Shown here piece after piece: positions 35,806-47,500 of a DNA stretch of 64,000 nucleotides. Every line of letters starts with the position of its first letter. Position 1 is the stretch's first letter. The stretch covers positions 1-64,000 of the forward strand of contig WKLE02003690.1 in NCBI GenBank assembly GCA_014885115.2, given 5' to 3'. Under the pieces are notes generated by a model. It was not told the origin of the DNA and made no database searches. It worked only from the letters and a program-made list of their open reading frames with translations. Made by a program: the position numbers and the translations under genes. The DNA is from Asterionellopsis glacialis. Its lineage: Eukaryota; Bacillariophyta; Plagiogrammaphyceae; Rhaphoneidales; Asterionellopsidaceae.

Positions 35806-37004
35806 TCATGTAACTAAATCTATAATTGAAGCGTCACCATCACTATCACTATCGTCATCGCTACTTGAACTGCTGTCACTGCTGGAACTACTACTATTGC
35901 TGCTGATGCTGCTCGATGAATCGTCGTCGTCATCATCATCATCACTGCTGTTTTTCTTATTGCCATTCTCATTATTCTCATTCTCGGATGACATTGGTGT
36001 ATTAGATTTCAAAGATGATTTTTGTTGATGTTTTTTCTTATTGAGATATGACTGAAATAACAGTTGTTGTTCCTTCTCTTTGTCGTCGTCGTCGTCATCA
36101 TCATGGCCTTTGTCATCGGTGTCATCCTTGTGGTTGTCACTTTGAGCATTGTCCTTCTCTTTTCTTCTCTCACGATTCTCTTTTCTTTTTGTCTTTTTCG
36201 CGTCTTGTGTTTCTTGTTTGTCTCTTTTATTTTTTTTACTATTTGTAATTTCTTGTTGGTATCGTAAACGATCATGTGGATTTAAACTTCTCCATAATTT
36301 ATCTAATTCTTTCTTTACCATGGCATCAATAATCTTATCGTTATTTCTATTGGTAGCAAGAGTGGTTCCAGATGGATCATCATTGCTATCGTGATTATCA
36401 TCATGAATGACAATGCCGTCGTCATTCTCGTTGGTTTTCATCTTTTGAATATGATATTGACAATCGCTATATATTCGTTTATAATGTTCCATACTAAATA
36501 ATTGAAATGCTGTTTTTATTTTTGTAGCACTAGCAATGGGTCTTTGACGTTTTCCTCGAAGACTGGATCATTATTAGAATGAATGTTAGAAAGAATGAAA
36601 CATTAGAGAACCCAACAAATAGAGGAAGACAAGAAACAAAATAATATGAGTGCACCGAGTGTTAAAAAAAAAAAAAGGTGTTTTTCATGATGAATAGTAA
36701 AACATGTTGAGCTCCTATTAGTAGAGAACTAGCTCTGTTGTTCCTAATATACATAATAATACAATTCCAAAACAAAAGAATCTTTCGTTCCGTTTGTTCG
36801 ACTTTCCAACTTACGAATGATTACCAATATTATTTCTTATCATTAAACGTTCCATATAATCAACACGATTTTGTACTTCCATCATGCCTTCATAACTTTC
36901 TATAGCAAGTTTCATAGATTTTTCTTGTAGTGTTTGTTGCAGTGTGTGTTGTTGCTGTTCATTATCAATAGTTTGTCTACCATTACTAGCAGAATTATTA
37001 GCGT

Positions 37005-37044
<40 letters not shown>

Positions 37045-37512
37045 GGCAATTCCAGTGATAGTGTCGTTACCATCATGGTGCGATGATTGTTGTTGTTGCA
37101 AATGAGATGGTAATTTCCATGACGATGGATTATTTGGATTCGATGCTATTCGTTCTAATACAGAAGCTTGTTCAAGTAACATGGCTGAATTTTGACGAAA
37201 CATATCGGATGCTAACCGTAAAATCATACTTGATTTATTACCTGGTAATCTATCTGATCGTGGTGATCGTTGCGGCTTTGTAGTAGTTGTTTTTGTGCTT
37301 GGTGTTGTTGATGTTGAGGCTGGTAATGATTGTTGTTGTGATGTAGCTGCAGCTGCAGCTGCAATGGAAGCTACTGATGTTTCTACTATTGATGTAGCAT
37401 TGTTTTGTGTGACAGCAGGATTATTCGTTGTTGGTTTTGCCGGAGTTAACGAAGCCATTCTACTTCCAGGTACACTCTGTTCTTTTTTGGCATTAGAATG
37501 ATTGGTTGCCAT
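35806..37512 (-). CDS. Putative split HMG-box nuclear protein with acidic/Ser tail
   Basis: Exons are 37512-36815 and 36562-35806 (252-bp intron; 1455 nt, 484 residues). Exon 1 encodes an Ala/Thr/Gln-rich disordered region and a helical segment (SMILRLASDMFRQNSAMLLE and EGMMEVQNRVDYMERLM). Exon 2 begins LRGKRQRPIASATKIKTAFQ, followed by LFSMEHYKRIYSD, which resembles the first half of an HMG box. After an Asp/Asn-rich insertion of about 45 residues comes KKELDKLWRSLNPHDRLRYQ, which resembles the third helix region. The tail is Lys/Arg-rich, then an extreme Asp/Ser run. It is probably a chromatin or DNA-binding protein in the nucleus. The HMG assignment depends on accepting the insertion, hence moderate confidence. 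Confidence 0.6.
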
Positions 37513-38315
37513 GGTTTCGTTCTACACTACTCTACTGTCAGTAATCGCATATGGTTTGCCCTTGCCGCAAACTTTGTCGTGTCCTCTGTTGAGTTTTGAT
37601 GTCATGTGAAGATCGTCATGATTTGAGATTTTTGTCACTCTTTATCGATATTCTGAAACAAGAAAAAATAAGAAAGGAGGATTGGAGGGATGAGACAGGC
37701 ACCCAGCATAATTAGAGTTAAGTTCTTTCGAATGAACGACGGACAGAAGTAGATATTTCCGTTTAGATAGAGAGGTCTGTCCATCCTCGCGCACGGGTCT
37801 GCTGGGTTGTCCTTGTTCCTGGGGTGCTCGCGAGCGTGGGCTCGTCATCAGTTCTGCCATTATACTACCGCCCGTTAACCGATCTAAATATTAAGCATAC
37901 TGTAATTCTTTTTATAATTAAATTCAATATATCTTTCGTGGTAATAACATTTAATATTCATTATCATAGACGATTTTATGCTATTTTGCAAAACATATTT
38001 AAAAATTGATATTTCACGAAAATTGAATAGTGCCTAGTAGCACCTTACGTGAATTCTCGGAACTGACTGTCCCACAACCACCTCCTGACACCATCATCTC
38101 CATCCATCTTTTCACCACTGATTCATTCTTCTAACCTTGGACACTAGTCAACCCCGTTCGGAAGTTAGTAAAGATGATGGGTATGGATTGCAATTCATCA
38201 TTGCAATCACAATCCCAAGGTTGATCTCTGCAATTGAAATATTCAAAGATTGAGGAATCTTGAAACGCAATATCGTCCACCAAAAAAAAAATTAATTGTT
38301 TGGGGGGGTTGAAAG
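37513..38315. other. Divergent promoter region
   Basis: This 803-bp spacer lies between the HMG-like gene (minus) and the KICS2-like gene (plus). An A/T-rich core at about 37880-38030 is seen. No gene is supported. Confidence 0.4.
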
Positions 38316-41300
38316 ATGTGGAGGAATGATGATCTGACGGAATTACAACGTTATCAAACGACTAAATTGGAACGATCTAAATCACTCCCAAGACAAGCAT
38401 CTATTGTACCGGTTTCAGCTGCTGCTGGCATTCCACAGAAAACGAGAGGTACGACTCGTAGCCACAGCAGTGGAAGCTCTGCTGCCGCAAAACAGCCAGC
38501 AGATGCTGCTATAAAATCACCTGGTTCCTCATTTTTATCAGGATGGATGCTGTTGACACCTCCAACGCAATTATTACGTAGAAGACAAGCTGAACGACGA
38601 CGTCAGAGTGCAGCAAATGGTGGTGCTGGTGGAAATGGACGAAATTCATTTTCAAAATTCTCAACGTCATCGTCCTTTCAACCACACCCACAACCTTCTA
38701 CATCGAACGCGGCAAGACCATGGACAAAATCTGTGCTCACACAATTACTTATCCGTTTAGATGAAAATTTAAATGAATATTGTGATTGTTTGTCTACAGG
38801 GAAAGTTGCTTCGGCATCTAAATTGTTAGATACCTCCGAAGCAACTATTATCACACCTACAAGTTCAGCAACATCCTCACCTGCAAGTCATCCTACATTG
38901 TCTCCAGCTGCAGCTGCAGCATCTTTACAACCACCCATGTCACCTATAAGAGCAGCAATGTTTGTTAATCGAGGGCAGCAGCAACAACAACGAACCACGT
39001 CACCGTTGGGAAAGTTAAGTCCCAGTATTTTAGCATTGGAAGCTGAATGGGAACGATATGTATCACCCTTTTTATGCTTGGCAGGTGCAGAAGCCATGTA
39101 TGGACAAATGGAACATATTTTATTATTTGATTTAAATATGAAACTTGTACTGCAAAACCTGTACCAACGTATCCATGAAGATTTCATGTCAGTCAAGGCT
39201 GATTTATGTGATCCTTTCCTTGCCGGACAAGAAGAAACAACCACATCAGGACCATTCGTAACACGCACAGCAACAGCAACATCTGTTGCGATGACAACTG
39301 CAACTCAAGCGGCACTGTCATTATCAAAGTCAATTCAAACTTTGTTACAATTTGTGTCATCACGTCAAAAGTTGATCCAGTTGCAAAGTGATTTGTTTTT
39401 TTCTTCCTTTAGAATTGACAACAACAACATCAACAAGAACAAGAACAATAAAGATCTACCATCACTACAAAAGACGGTACAAAAATTATGGGATGACTCC
39501 GTATCAACATCGTCATTGCGTAAATCACGTCGTACCAAAGAACAATGTGGATCAGCATTATCACTCATGTTGAGTCTGGATGATGAAATCAAGGCAACCA
39601 AAGCTGTGATATCCGCAGTGAATGAATTGGAACATTGTAGGTGAGTACAACTTGCGGTTAGGTCAGTGAGTTACTCACTTTTTTTTTGAAAAAAAAAAAA
39701 AGAAAGATCGCATTGTATACTGTGAGAACATCGATAGTATGTATGTTCGGCCGTTCTCAAATCAACATTGCGTAAATAAGATATTATATGCGGTCAAAAG
39801 CACTCATTGTGGCTGAAACAATACTTTTCTGCACAGTCATGTATACTTTGTCTCAAGAATGATTTTCATTGAAGGAGGAATTCAAACTCGTTTTATTCTT
39901 ACCAAAATGGTAGATGAAAAGATTTGAACTACTTTTTTGACGGAGATTGTTTTTGGGCAGAGAATATTATGATTGTGTTTTGTGTTGTTGCTCTTTTTAT
40001 CCCTACAGTCCAATGAGCCGTCGTACTTGCGTACATCCTTCCTTTGTAAATTTTTGTCTCGAGAGAATCTTGAAACCTTATTCCTACAATATATTCACTC
40101 AAACCTTCTTCTTGCTCTTGCTCTTGTGACGCAATATGTAAACAACAACTAAAGATTTATGAATACTATCATTCAAACCAAGATTCTGAAAAACTATATG
40201 AAATCACCTCCGAACTCGGTACTACAAGTATGGCTTCAAGTAACACTTGAACATATTTTATCCGTCATGCCGATATTCTTTGATAGGATTGATGCCTATT
40301 CTAGACCATTGTATGGGTTCGATAAGAGTCGTATGATTGTTGCAGACCATAATGAGAAAAACACCAAGAAGGAACATCGTCAGCTACAACAACAACAACA
40401 ACAGAAACAGAAACAGAAACAAGTCATTGGTATTGTACATGATTATGATGCCTTTATTATTGACTTTTTACGTCGTCATGAAACCAAAGGCGGACAACCC
40501 ATGGCAATATCTATTGTTTTAGATGCCAAACGTACATCAAATCTTCATTTGGAACGTGGTGTTGTTCCTCCCAATAATCTTCAACAACAGCAGCAGCAGC
40601 AATCAAGTGCGACAAATAACACTGACTCATCAGCATCGCAAACTCAACCACAAGCACTACAAATGAATCATGAAATAGATGAATGGCCGGCAATTTATAT
40701 GAGAACTACTATTCATTCTGGTACATTATCATCCAACACAACGAATAGCAGATCACCCTTATCAAGATCACCTAGTGCTAGTAGTACACGTAGTACTGTT
40801 GGTGGTACAAAAGCATCGATATCATCCATGATGAACAAACTTGGTCATTCTCGTAACCTTTTAAAAGTACCAAGTAAACGTGATATTATGGGCGATGGCA
40901 GTATTGGTACTACTGCTGGCAGTGACCATCATGGTAGTATCAAATCTGAAGTAAATTTGTTACATTCCTGGTCGAATGATAGTCCTAAAGGTAGTGCTCG
41001 AAAGAGAGGTAGTAGTGGCAGTGGTAGTGTGGATGGTGGCGGTGGTGGTACAAACCAAAGAAATCATTTCAACAATGTATTGGAGTATGCACCTGATTCT
41101 GGAAAGTTATCATGGCCTCATGATGAATGGAATAAGCTTGTTCCACTCTTGCTCAATGAAAGGACAGAAACTGATAATGCGCGTGGTAATGTTGGAGGAG
41201 AGCCAAATGATATAATATCGAAACAAGATGTGGGCGTAACGGGAGGTTCGATGAATGCTGGTGTGATCAGTACGAATACTATTACTAATTCTCAAGCAGT

Positions 41301-42081
41301 AACATACCAAGGTGTTGGAGAATCATCATCATCATCCAACAATACCAACACTCGTCAAGAGCGACAAGATGTCGATGCAAGTTCTCATTCGACTATATCT
41401 CTTCCAAGTCCAACTAGGGCATCATCATCGAACGGTAACAACAACAACAATACATCGTCTTCCTCTATTTTCCATGTGAATCGATTAGGTGAATACATGT
41501 GGATGGTAGTCTTGGTGAAAACTGAAGATGGATCTAAATGGCATCGACGAAAAAGATCTCGTGGTCATAGTGATGAAGAAATCCGTTCCTTCTTGGGAGG
41601 GATTGCATCCAAACTGCGTTTAGAACCTAATATCTTTGGTATTGAAGGTGTTCAAAAGGCCCAGTCGTGTTCATCCAAGGCATCCAAACATATTTGTACA
41701 ACAGATCTTGCCAAGTATTGCAACCTCAGTAGTACGTCTGACAATAACAGCATCAAGGATGATGATGACAATGACGAAGACGATGAAGACTCATACTGGA
41801 CTGATGCAGATATTGATAACTTTGTTGTTGGTGTAAAAGATTCCTTTGGTTTACAACCAGAAAGTCGTATGAGAAGAGCCTTGAAGGGTACTAGAGGTTG
41901 GCAAACGGTAGGTGGCGGAGCGAACAAATCGAAATTCCGATCGTCAACACGCAATCGAAGTCGTCGTGGCGTGGATCGGCAAGCACAATCCTTGGACAAT
42001 GCTCTTACCATGGATGACGAATATCTCGATAGTGCGATAGCATTCTTTCTTGGAACAGATTTAATGAAAACATTAGAATGA
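38316..42081 (+). CDS. KICSTOR subunit 2 (C12orf66/KICS2)-like protein
   Basis: Simplest model: exons 38316-39640 and 40155-42081 with a 514-bp intron (3252 nt, 1083 residues). The human KICS2 protein helps tether GATOR1 to lysosomes and so represses TORC1 when amino acids are short. Resemblance, from my memory of that family: LEAEWERYVSPFLCLAGAEA and YGQMEHILLFDL in the first half; SPPNSVLQVWLQVTLEHILS followed by FFDRIDAYSRPL; YDAFIIDFLRRH then ISIVLDAKR; LSWPHDEWNKL; and YMWMVVLVKTE then EEIRSFLGGIASKL...PNIFG. It is more than twice the animal length because of Ser/Asn/Gln-rich insertions. A stronger acceptor (CCCTACAG, ending 40009) followed by a donor at GTAAAT near 40048 and an acceptor ending near CCAAG at 40182 gives an alternative in-frame mini-exon. 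Confidence 0.6.
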
Positions 42082-42610
42082 AGTTGATTCAAATTCAAAA
42101 CATTTGTAAAATAACATGATGTACTAAAATTATGTATATAAAGATATATCACGAAAATCTACAGCAACCTTTATGATGATTAGAAACACCGATTAATAAA
42201 TGGAAATATCATGTAGGGACAAGTACGAGTACTTTTGTCATCTTCCGTTACTTTACAAATGTTGTAGTTTTACTATGCATGTGTGTTGCTAGGTTTAGCT
42301 GTGACCCTTCATCTTGGGTTTCGATCACCGATACACCTAAAGATTAGCGACAACGAACAAAGCACAGACGTCTCCCAATTTTTGGAATTATTATTTTATT
42401 TTGAATTTCGGTACTTTCACTTTCGATGAGCTTTTTCAAGTGAAAAGAGCTCGCATCCGCAAACCAAACCACCAATCGAAAAAATCTCAAATAATGAAAT
42501 CTCAAAATCATCCATCAATCAAACGCTGCGTTGAACAGTCAGTAGCACATGACACACCCTGATAACTACGTACCCTGTCAAAAGAACCCGACAGCAAAAG
42601 ACGTTCTACA
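42082..42610. other. Intergenic region before prolyl 4-hydroxylase
   Basis: The first about 85 bp (to about 42168) are also present, diverged, at 44430-44530 and belong to the duplicated 3' flank. The rest is the probable promoter of the hydroxylase gene. Confidence 0.45.
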
Positions 42611-43747
42611 ATGAAGAACTCTCGGTCGTCAAAAATACCCAGCTTTTGTTTTACTTTGCTATCTCTCATCAGGTGCTCAGGCGTGGCCTCTGGATTTGGT
42701 GCGCCCCTTCCAACACTAACTACGACGCATTCAGATCTCTCGTCGACTTGCTTGTTTGCGGGCAAAAAGAAGAAAAAGAAACCAAGCAAGCAAGGCGGAG
42801 GCGGGGGATTTGGAGCACTTCAAGACAAGCATAAACAATCTGCCAACCAAGTTGCCTTGGAAAAAGAGTTGCTGCAGATCTATACAGACGAGTTCAATGC
42901 CTACTCCCCGAGTCCCCGAAAGCTCGTGCAAGTATCATCCAGTCCTTTGATCTTTACCATTGACGACTTTATTGATCCTACCGCGTGTCAAAAAGTGCAA
43001 TCCGACGGTTCTGGATGTTTTGATTTGATGTATCCCGAACGCCTCGCCGATTATCTCTTTCAGGGTCAAGAAAGCCAGTTGGACGGTCTCTTGTTTACCG
43101 CCACCAGTTCCGAGGAGCACACTCAAAAGGACCCCTCCTCTCATAACTATCCACTGGGTCTCCATCTGGATACCAACAATCAATGTCTCGAACGGCACGT
43201 CACGGCAATCTTGTATCTCAACGATGTGCCGCCGGAATGTGGAGGCGGGACAGTCTTTCCATTGGCGAGGACCCTGCCGAGCGATCATTCCTTGAAAGCG
43301 GCACGACAATTAATAGATGCAAAAGTCACAGCTACGAGAAGTCAAGCCGTCGTGGACGCTGGATTGGTGAAACAGGCAGTGGCAATGGAAAAACGAGACC
43401 AAACAGACTTTTTGGACAATCCCCACACCAACACAATGATCCGAATCCAACCTAAAGCGGGACGTCTGCTTTTATTCTTTAGTCGTTTACCAAACGGCCA
43501 ACAAGATCCTCGTTCCTGGCATGCCGGAGAACGAATCCGGCCGGATCGAAATGAACATGTCACCGAAAAACGCATCCTGACGCTCTTTAAACAAGTCGAT
43601 TACGATTGCTTTGAACTAGACGATCCACAACCACGAGCGCGACCAAAGGTTCCCAAACACAAGTTTGAAGACTACTTGGCTCCTCAGATTGAAGAGCAAC
43701 AAAAATGGTTGCAAGCGAGGGCTCGGATACCGATCGCGTTGTATTAG
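42611..43747 (+). CDS. 2-oxoglutarate/Fe(II) dioxygenase, prolyl 4-hydroxylase type, possibly plastid-targeted
   Basis: The 378-residue protein starts at ATG 42611. The N-terminus (FCFTLLSLIRCSGVASGFGAP) is a signal peptide ending in an ASG-F motif, close to the diatom plastid presequence motif ASA-FAP, and a basic KKKKKK stretch follows. Catalytic region: HLDTNN supplies the HxD iron ligands, WHAGERI near the C-terminus supplies the distal His, and KRILTLFKQV contains the Lys/Arg that would bind 2-oxoglutarate. LYLNDVPPECGGGTVFPLA is typical of P4H enzymes. It should hydroxylate proline in a protein substrate using O2, ascorbate and 2-oxoglutarate. The gene looks richer in G+C than its neighbours and lies between the KICS2-like gene and a decayed copy of that gene's 3' end. 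Location in the ER rather than the plastid is equally possible. Confidence 0.85.
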   Translation: MKNSRSSKIPSFCFTLLSLIRCSGVASGFGAPLPTLTTTHSDLSSTCLFAGKKKKKKPSKQGGGGGFGALQDKHKQSANQVALEKELLQIYTDEFNAYSPSPRKLVQVSSSPLIFTIDDFIDPTACQKVQSDGSGCFDLMYPERLADYLFQGQESQLDGLLFTATSSEEHTQKDPSSHNYPLGLHLDTNNQCLERHVTAILYLNDVPPECGGGTVFPLARTLPSDHSLKAARQLIDAKVTATRSQAVVDAGLVKQAVAMEKRDQTDFLDNPHTNTMIRIQPKAGRLLLFFSRLPNGQQDPRSWHAGERIRPDRNEHVTEKRILTLFKQVDYDCFELDDPQPRARPKVPKHKFEDYLAPQIEEQQKWLQARARIPIALY

Positions 43748-44076
43748 TTACAAAATGCTTTCTTAGGCTATCCACACTTTGTGTGTATGGTGTACAGTAT
43801 TAGCTTCGTACTACTTTACCAAGCTAACCACAGTGGTCAGTCAACTATTGCACTTTTAGAGAGCCTTTTCGTGCCCTCCCAGTGCTACTTTCAAAAAATG
43901 TACTCCGCTAGATAGAAAGATGGATCAGCTCTGAATTCAGGAACGTGCACAAGTTCCTAAAGGGATATCACCTTTCCCAGTCGGCTGTGCTTTTTCTCTT
44001 CTCGGTTTGGGCCACGATTTCGCTACAACCTTACAAAAGTTTTCACACAAAGTGAGATAGACTGTGTCCGATCACC
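43748..44076. other. 3' flank of prolyl 4-hydroxylase
   Basis: This is a 330-bp spacer with no gene recognised, ending where homology to the KICS2-like gene starts. Confidence 0.4.
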
Positions 44077-44530
44077 ATTGCAACCTTAGTAGTACGTTTG
44101 ACAATAACAGCAAGGACGTTGATGAAAGTGACGGAAGACGATGAAGACTCATACTGGACTGATGTAGATATTGATAATTTTGTTGTTGATGTAAAAGATT
44201 CCTTTGGTTTGCAACCAGAAAATCGTATGAGAAGAGCCTCGAAGGGTACTAACTAGAGGTTGGCAAACAGTAGTTGGAAGAGCCAACAAATCGTAATTCA
44301 GATCGTCAGCACGAAATATAAGTAGTCGCGGTGTGGATATCGGCAAATACAATCCTTTGGCAATCCTTTACCACGAACGACAAATATCTCGATAGTGTGA
44401 TAGAGCATATTTTCTTGGAACAGATTTAATGAAAATATTAGAATGAAGTTGATTCGAATTCAAAACATTTGTAGAATGACAAAATGTAGTATAATTTAAT
44501 AAAAAAAGATATGTCAAGTATAACTACAAT
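44077..44530 (+). pseudogene. Decayed duplicate of the 3' end of the KICS2-like gene
   Basis: This stretch aligns with about 41717-42168, covering the last about 120 codons, the stop codon and the start of the 3' flank. Shared words include GATGAAGACTCATACTGGAC, AAAGATTCCTTTGGTTT, CGTATGAGAAGAGCC, TATCTCGATAGTG and TTAGAATGAAGTTGATTC. It is broken by a 4-bp insertion (GGTACTAACTAGAGG versus GGTACTAGAGG), other small indels and stop codons, and has no start or upstream part. It ends only a few bases before the stop codon of the multicopper oxidase fusion on the other strand. Confidence 0.85.
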
Positions 44531-44537
44531 ACTCTCT

Positions 44538-47500
44538 CTAGTGATACATCATAACAGCGCTAAGCGCAACAGTAAGAGCCATTGTGGTAAATGTGGTGAA
44601 TGAGAGTACTGAAGTTGCTGTACTAGCAGAAACATTTACATGAGTATTGGCATCCGCAAGAACGTTCAAATCCTCTAGACCAAGAGTTAGATCAAGACTG
44701 AGTGGTTTAGTAGGAGATGCAAGACGCTTTCGTGTGGGTTCAGCTGTTGGTACCATTGTTTCTTCTTGGGTCGTGGGTGCAAAGCTTGGAGCAGGCGATG
44801 CTAGGACAGATGGCATGGCGGTGGGTGCTATAGAAGGCGAAGCGGTGGGAGATGCCGTTGGAGAAGCGGAAGGTTTCGCTGAAGGTTCTGTGGTAGGATT
44901 CAATGTGACAAATTCCAACACATCTTCTTCCCAATAGACAGCACCAGGATTATCTACATCACCCTCTCTTAATCCAATTTTTAATTGGTTATCATCCCCC
45001 AAGTAAATACCAACAAAGCAATTGGCAGCATTGAGTGCTCGTGTGTCACTCTTCCATTGCATGGCGCCATCTTTTCGAATGAGGAAATTACAATCTCCTT
45101 GAAGTTTGGATACCCATTCACCTTCTTGATACAACATAGACGCCTCTTCAGTTTTCTCCCATACAACAAAATCACCCAACAGGACAACAGCACGTCCGTC
45201 GGTATATTGACGGTAGGAATAACCCGGTGGTGTGGAGCTTTTAGCTTGACCACCAAGAACTTCATCATCTTTCGCAAACAATAAATATGTTTCATCGCGA
45301 ATGATGGGTGGTAATGTGGGAGCCATGGCAGGTGGACAACCCAACTGTTCACGTACATTACATGTAAATGGATCAGCCAATTCATTGTTCACAGGCATGC
45401 CTGGCCCATTCACATCTACCCATGCCATGGCACCACTATCACTATGCTGCATCACATGACAATGCATTACCATCATTTCACCAATATCAGCTGCTTTGAA
45501 TCGTACTGTGCAGGGAGGTCCACTAATCGTATCATAGAATTCACCTTGTTTGTGTGCACCACAACCACCCTCGGTCACAATCATCATGTGATACAAATGG
45601 GTATGGAATGGATGATTTTCAGAATTACTAATAGTCCATTCATGTACTTCATTGTAGTTGATAGTTGTCAAGGGTACAGTCGGATTCCACGCTAACGAAT
45701 TGAGAGTAGCACGTTGAATAGTAATATCAAATTTGTTTTCGTCAGGAACAATAGCTGATGCAATGCCCGAGAGTGAAAATGGTCTTGTTGGGACCCATGT
45801 TGTCATGGTGTGTGGAATAAGGGCAGGAGAACCAATATCCACAATAGCCACAACAGTCCCATGCCATCGAATATTGATAGCTCCATTGGGTGTACCATTC
45901 AAACCACACCTGATTGCAAAATCTCCACGCGATGCACCGGTCATTTCATAAGTGTTACTTTGTTCACCTGGTATCATGGAATGCCAAATACCATCACTGG
46001 CTACGCGATGAACTTGACAGCCTTGGGTAAAGACCAATTCACGTGGGATCGCAATGGGATCCACAATGGACACACGTAATCGGTACCATTGATTAGCTTG
46101 AATGGAAAAGATTTCGTAGTGTGCACCATTGGCCATTACCTTGGCTGAATTATCAGCTGAAACTTGAAGAAGCAATTCATTGAATGCCCAATCCGGTGGA
46201 CTGTTGTTGCCTACTCCTTGTTTTTTGTCATCTACAATTAGTAACCCATATGCACCACCACCTACTTGTGCCAAAGAGGCTTCATGGTGATGTGAATGGT
46301 ACCAATACGTACCGGGTGGATGATCCGCAGGGATGTCCCATGTATAATCCAAACATTCTCCACCATGTGCCTCACGCAATACATTATCGGCATCACCCGA
46401 TCCGGAGATATGCAATCCATGGGTATGTAAATTTGTGGGTGCAACACCATTGGGTGCAGCGTTATGCAATGTTAATTTGTATTTCTTACCAGGTTGTACT
46501 CGAATGACAGGACTTCGTCCGGGCAAACAACCCTTGGACACACACGAGGGTGTTCTGTACCCATACGATATCGTACGTGTAAATGCATTTTGACAAAATT
46601 CTAATACGCCACATGCATCATAGCCGGCTGGACAATCACCATTGCCCTCCTTCCATTCAAAGGTTTCCAAGGGTTGAAGGTCGTTACGTGTATCAATGTC
46701 TACAGTTTTGGAGTTTTTCACACCCCGTTCATCTTCTACAGTCAATGTAGCTGTGTACCGTCCAGCATTGACATAGGTATGTGATACGAGGGGACCAGTT
46801 CCCTTGGCAACACCATCTATACCAAAATCCCATTCGTATGTCATGGCATGTCCATCTGGATCCACACTTTCTCTACCATCAAAGGTGACCGTAATACCCC
46901 CTGTCGCTGCATCCACACTGTATAACAAATCGGCAATGACAGCTGTTGGTGATCGATTCGGATCTTGTGTATTTATTAATTTATAAATCTTCCCATCGGC
47001 ATTGTAGGTTAGCATATACATGGCGTTGGTATCGATACTTCCGAATCGTAATCGCAAAGGTGATCCTAGGGGATGCGTACGGGTCGGATCTTCATCTTCT
47101 ACAATGGGGACAGGTACATATTGGGATATTTGTCGTGGACATTGTGCACCACGACAACCTCTATTGGGATCATATTTCATATGATAGATGCGTCCTCTAC
47201 GTAAATCAGCATAAAAATAAGCACCATCGTATTGTTGTGGCCAAATACCATTTGGAATAAAGCATCCAGCTGTAATTGCTGCTCCCGTTTGTCCCTCCGG
47301 ACCTGGACGGTCATAAAAATGCAATGGTTGTTCGTAGTCATTATTGATGTTACATGACCCACCTCCACTTCTACTTTCATGACACGGTCCTTCATATACG
47401 GGCCATCCGTAATGTTTCGATGGAAAGCCTGGTCCACTTTCGGCTAAACTTATATCTTCCCATGTTTCGGATCCCACATCCCCAATCATGTACCGTATAT

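Noticed and set aside
36009..36394. Hydrophobic frames antisense to the acidic/Ser tail of the HMG-like gene
   Set aside because: Runs of Leu/Phe/Val simply mirror Lys/Glu/Asp codons on the other strand.
44647..44937. Gly/Ala/Val-rich frame antisense to the oxidase tail
   Set aside because: It is the mirror of the PSxSP repeat region of the oxidase fusion; repeats of this kind yield open antisense frames.
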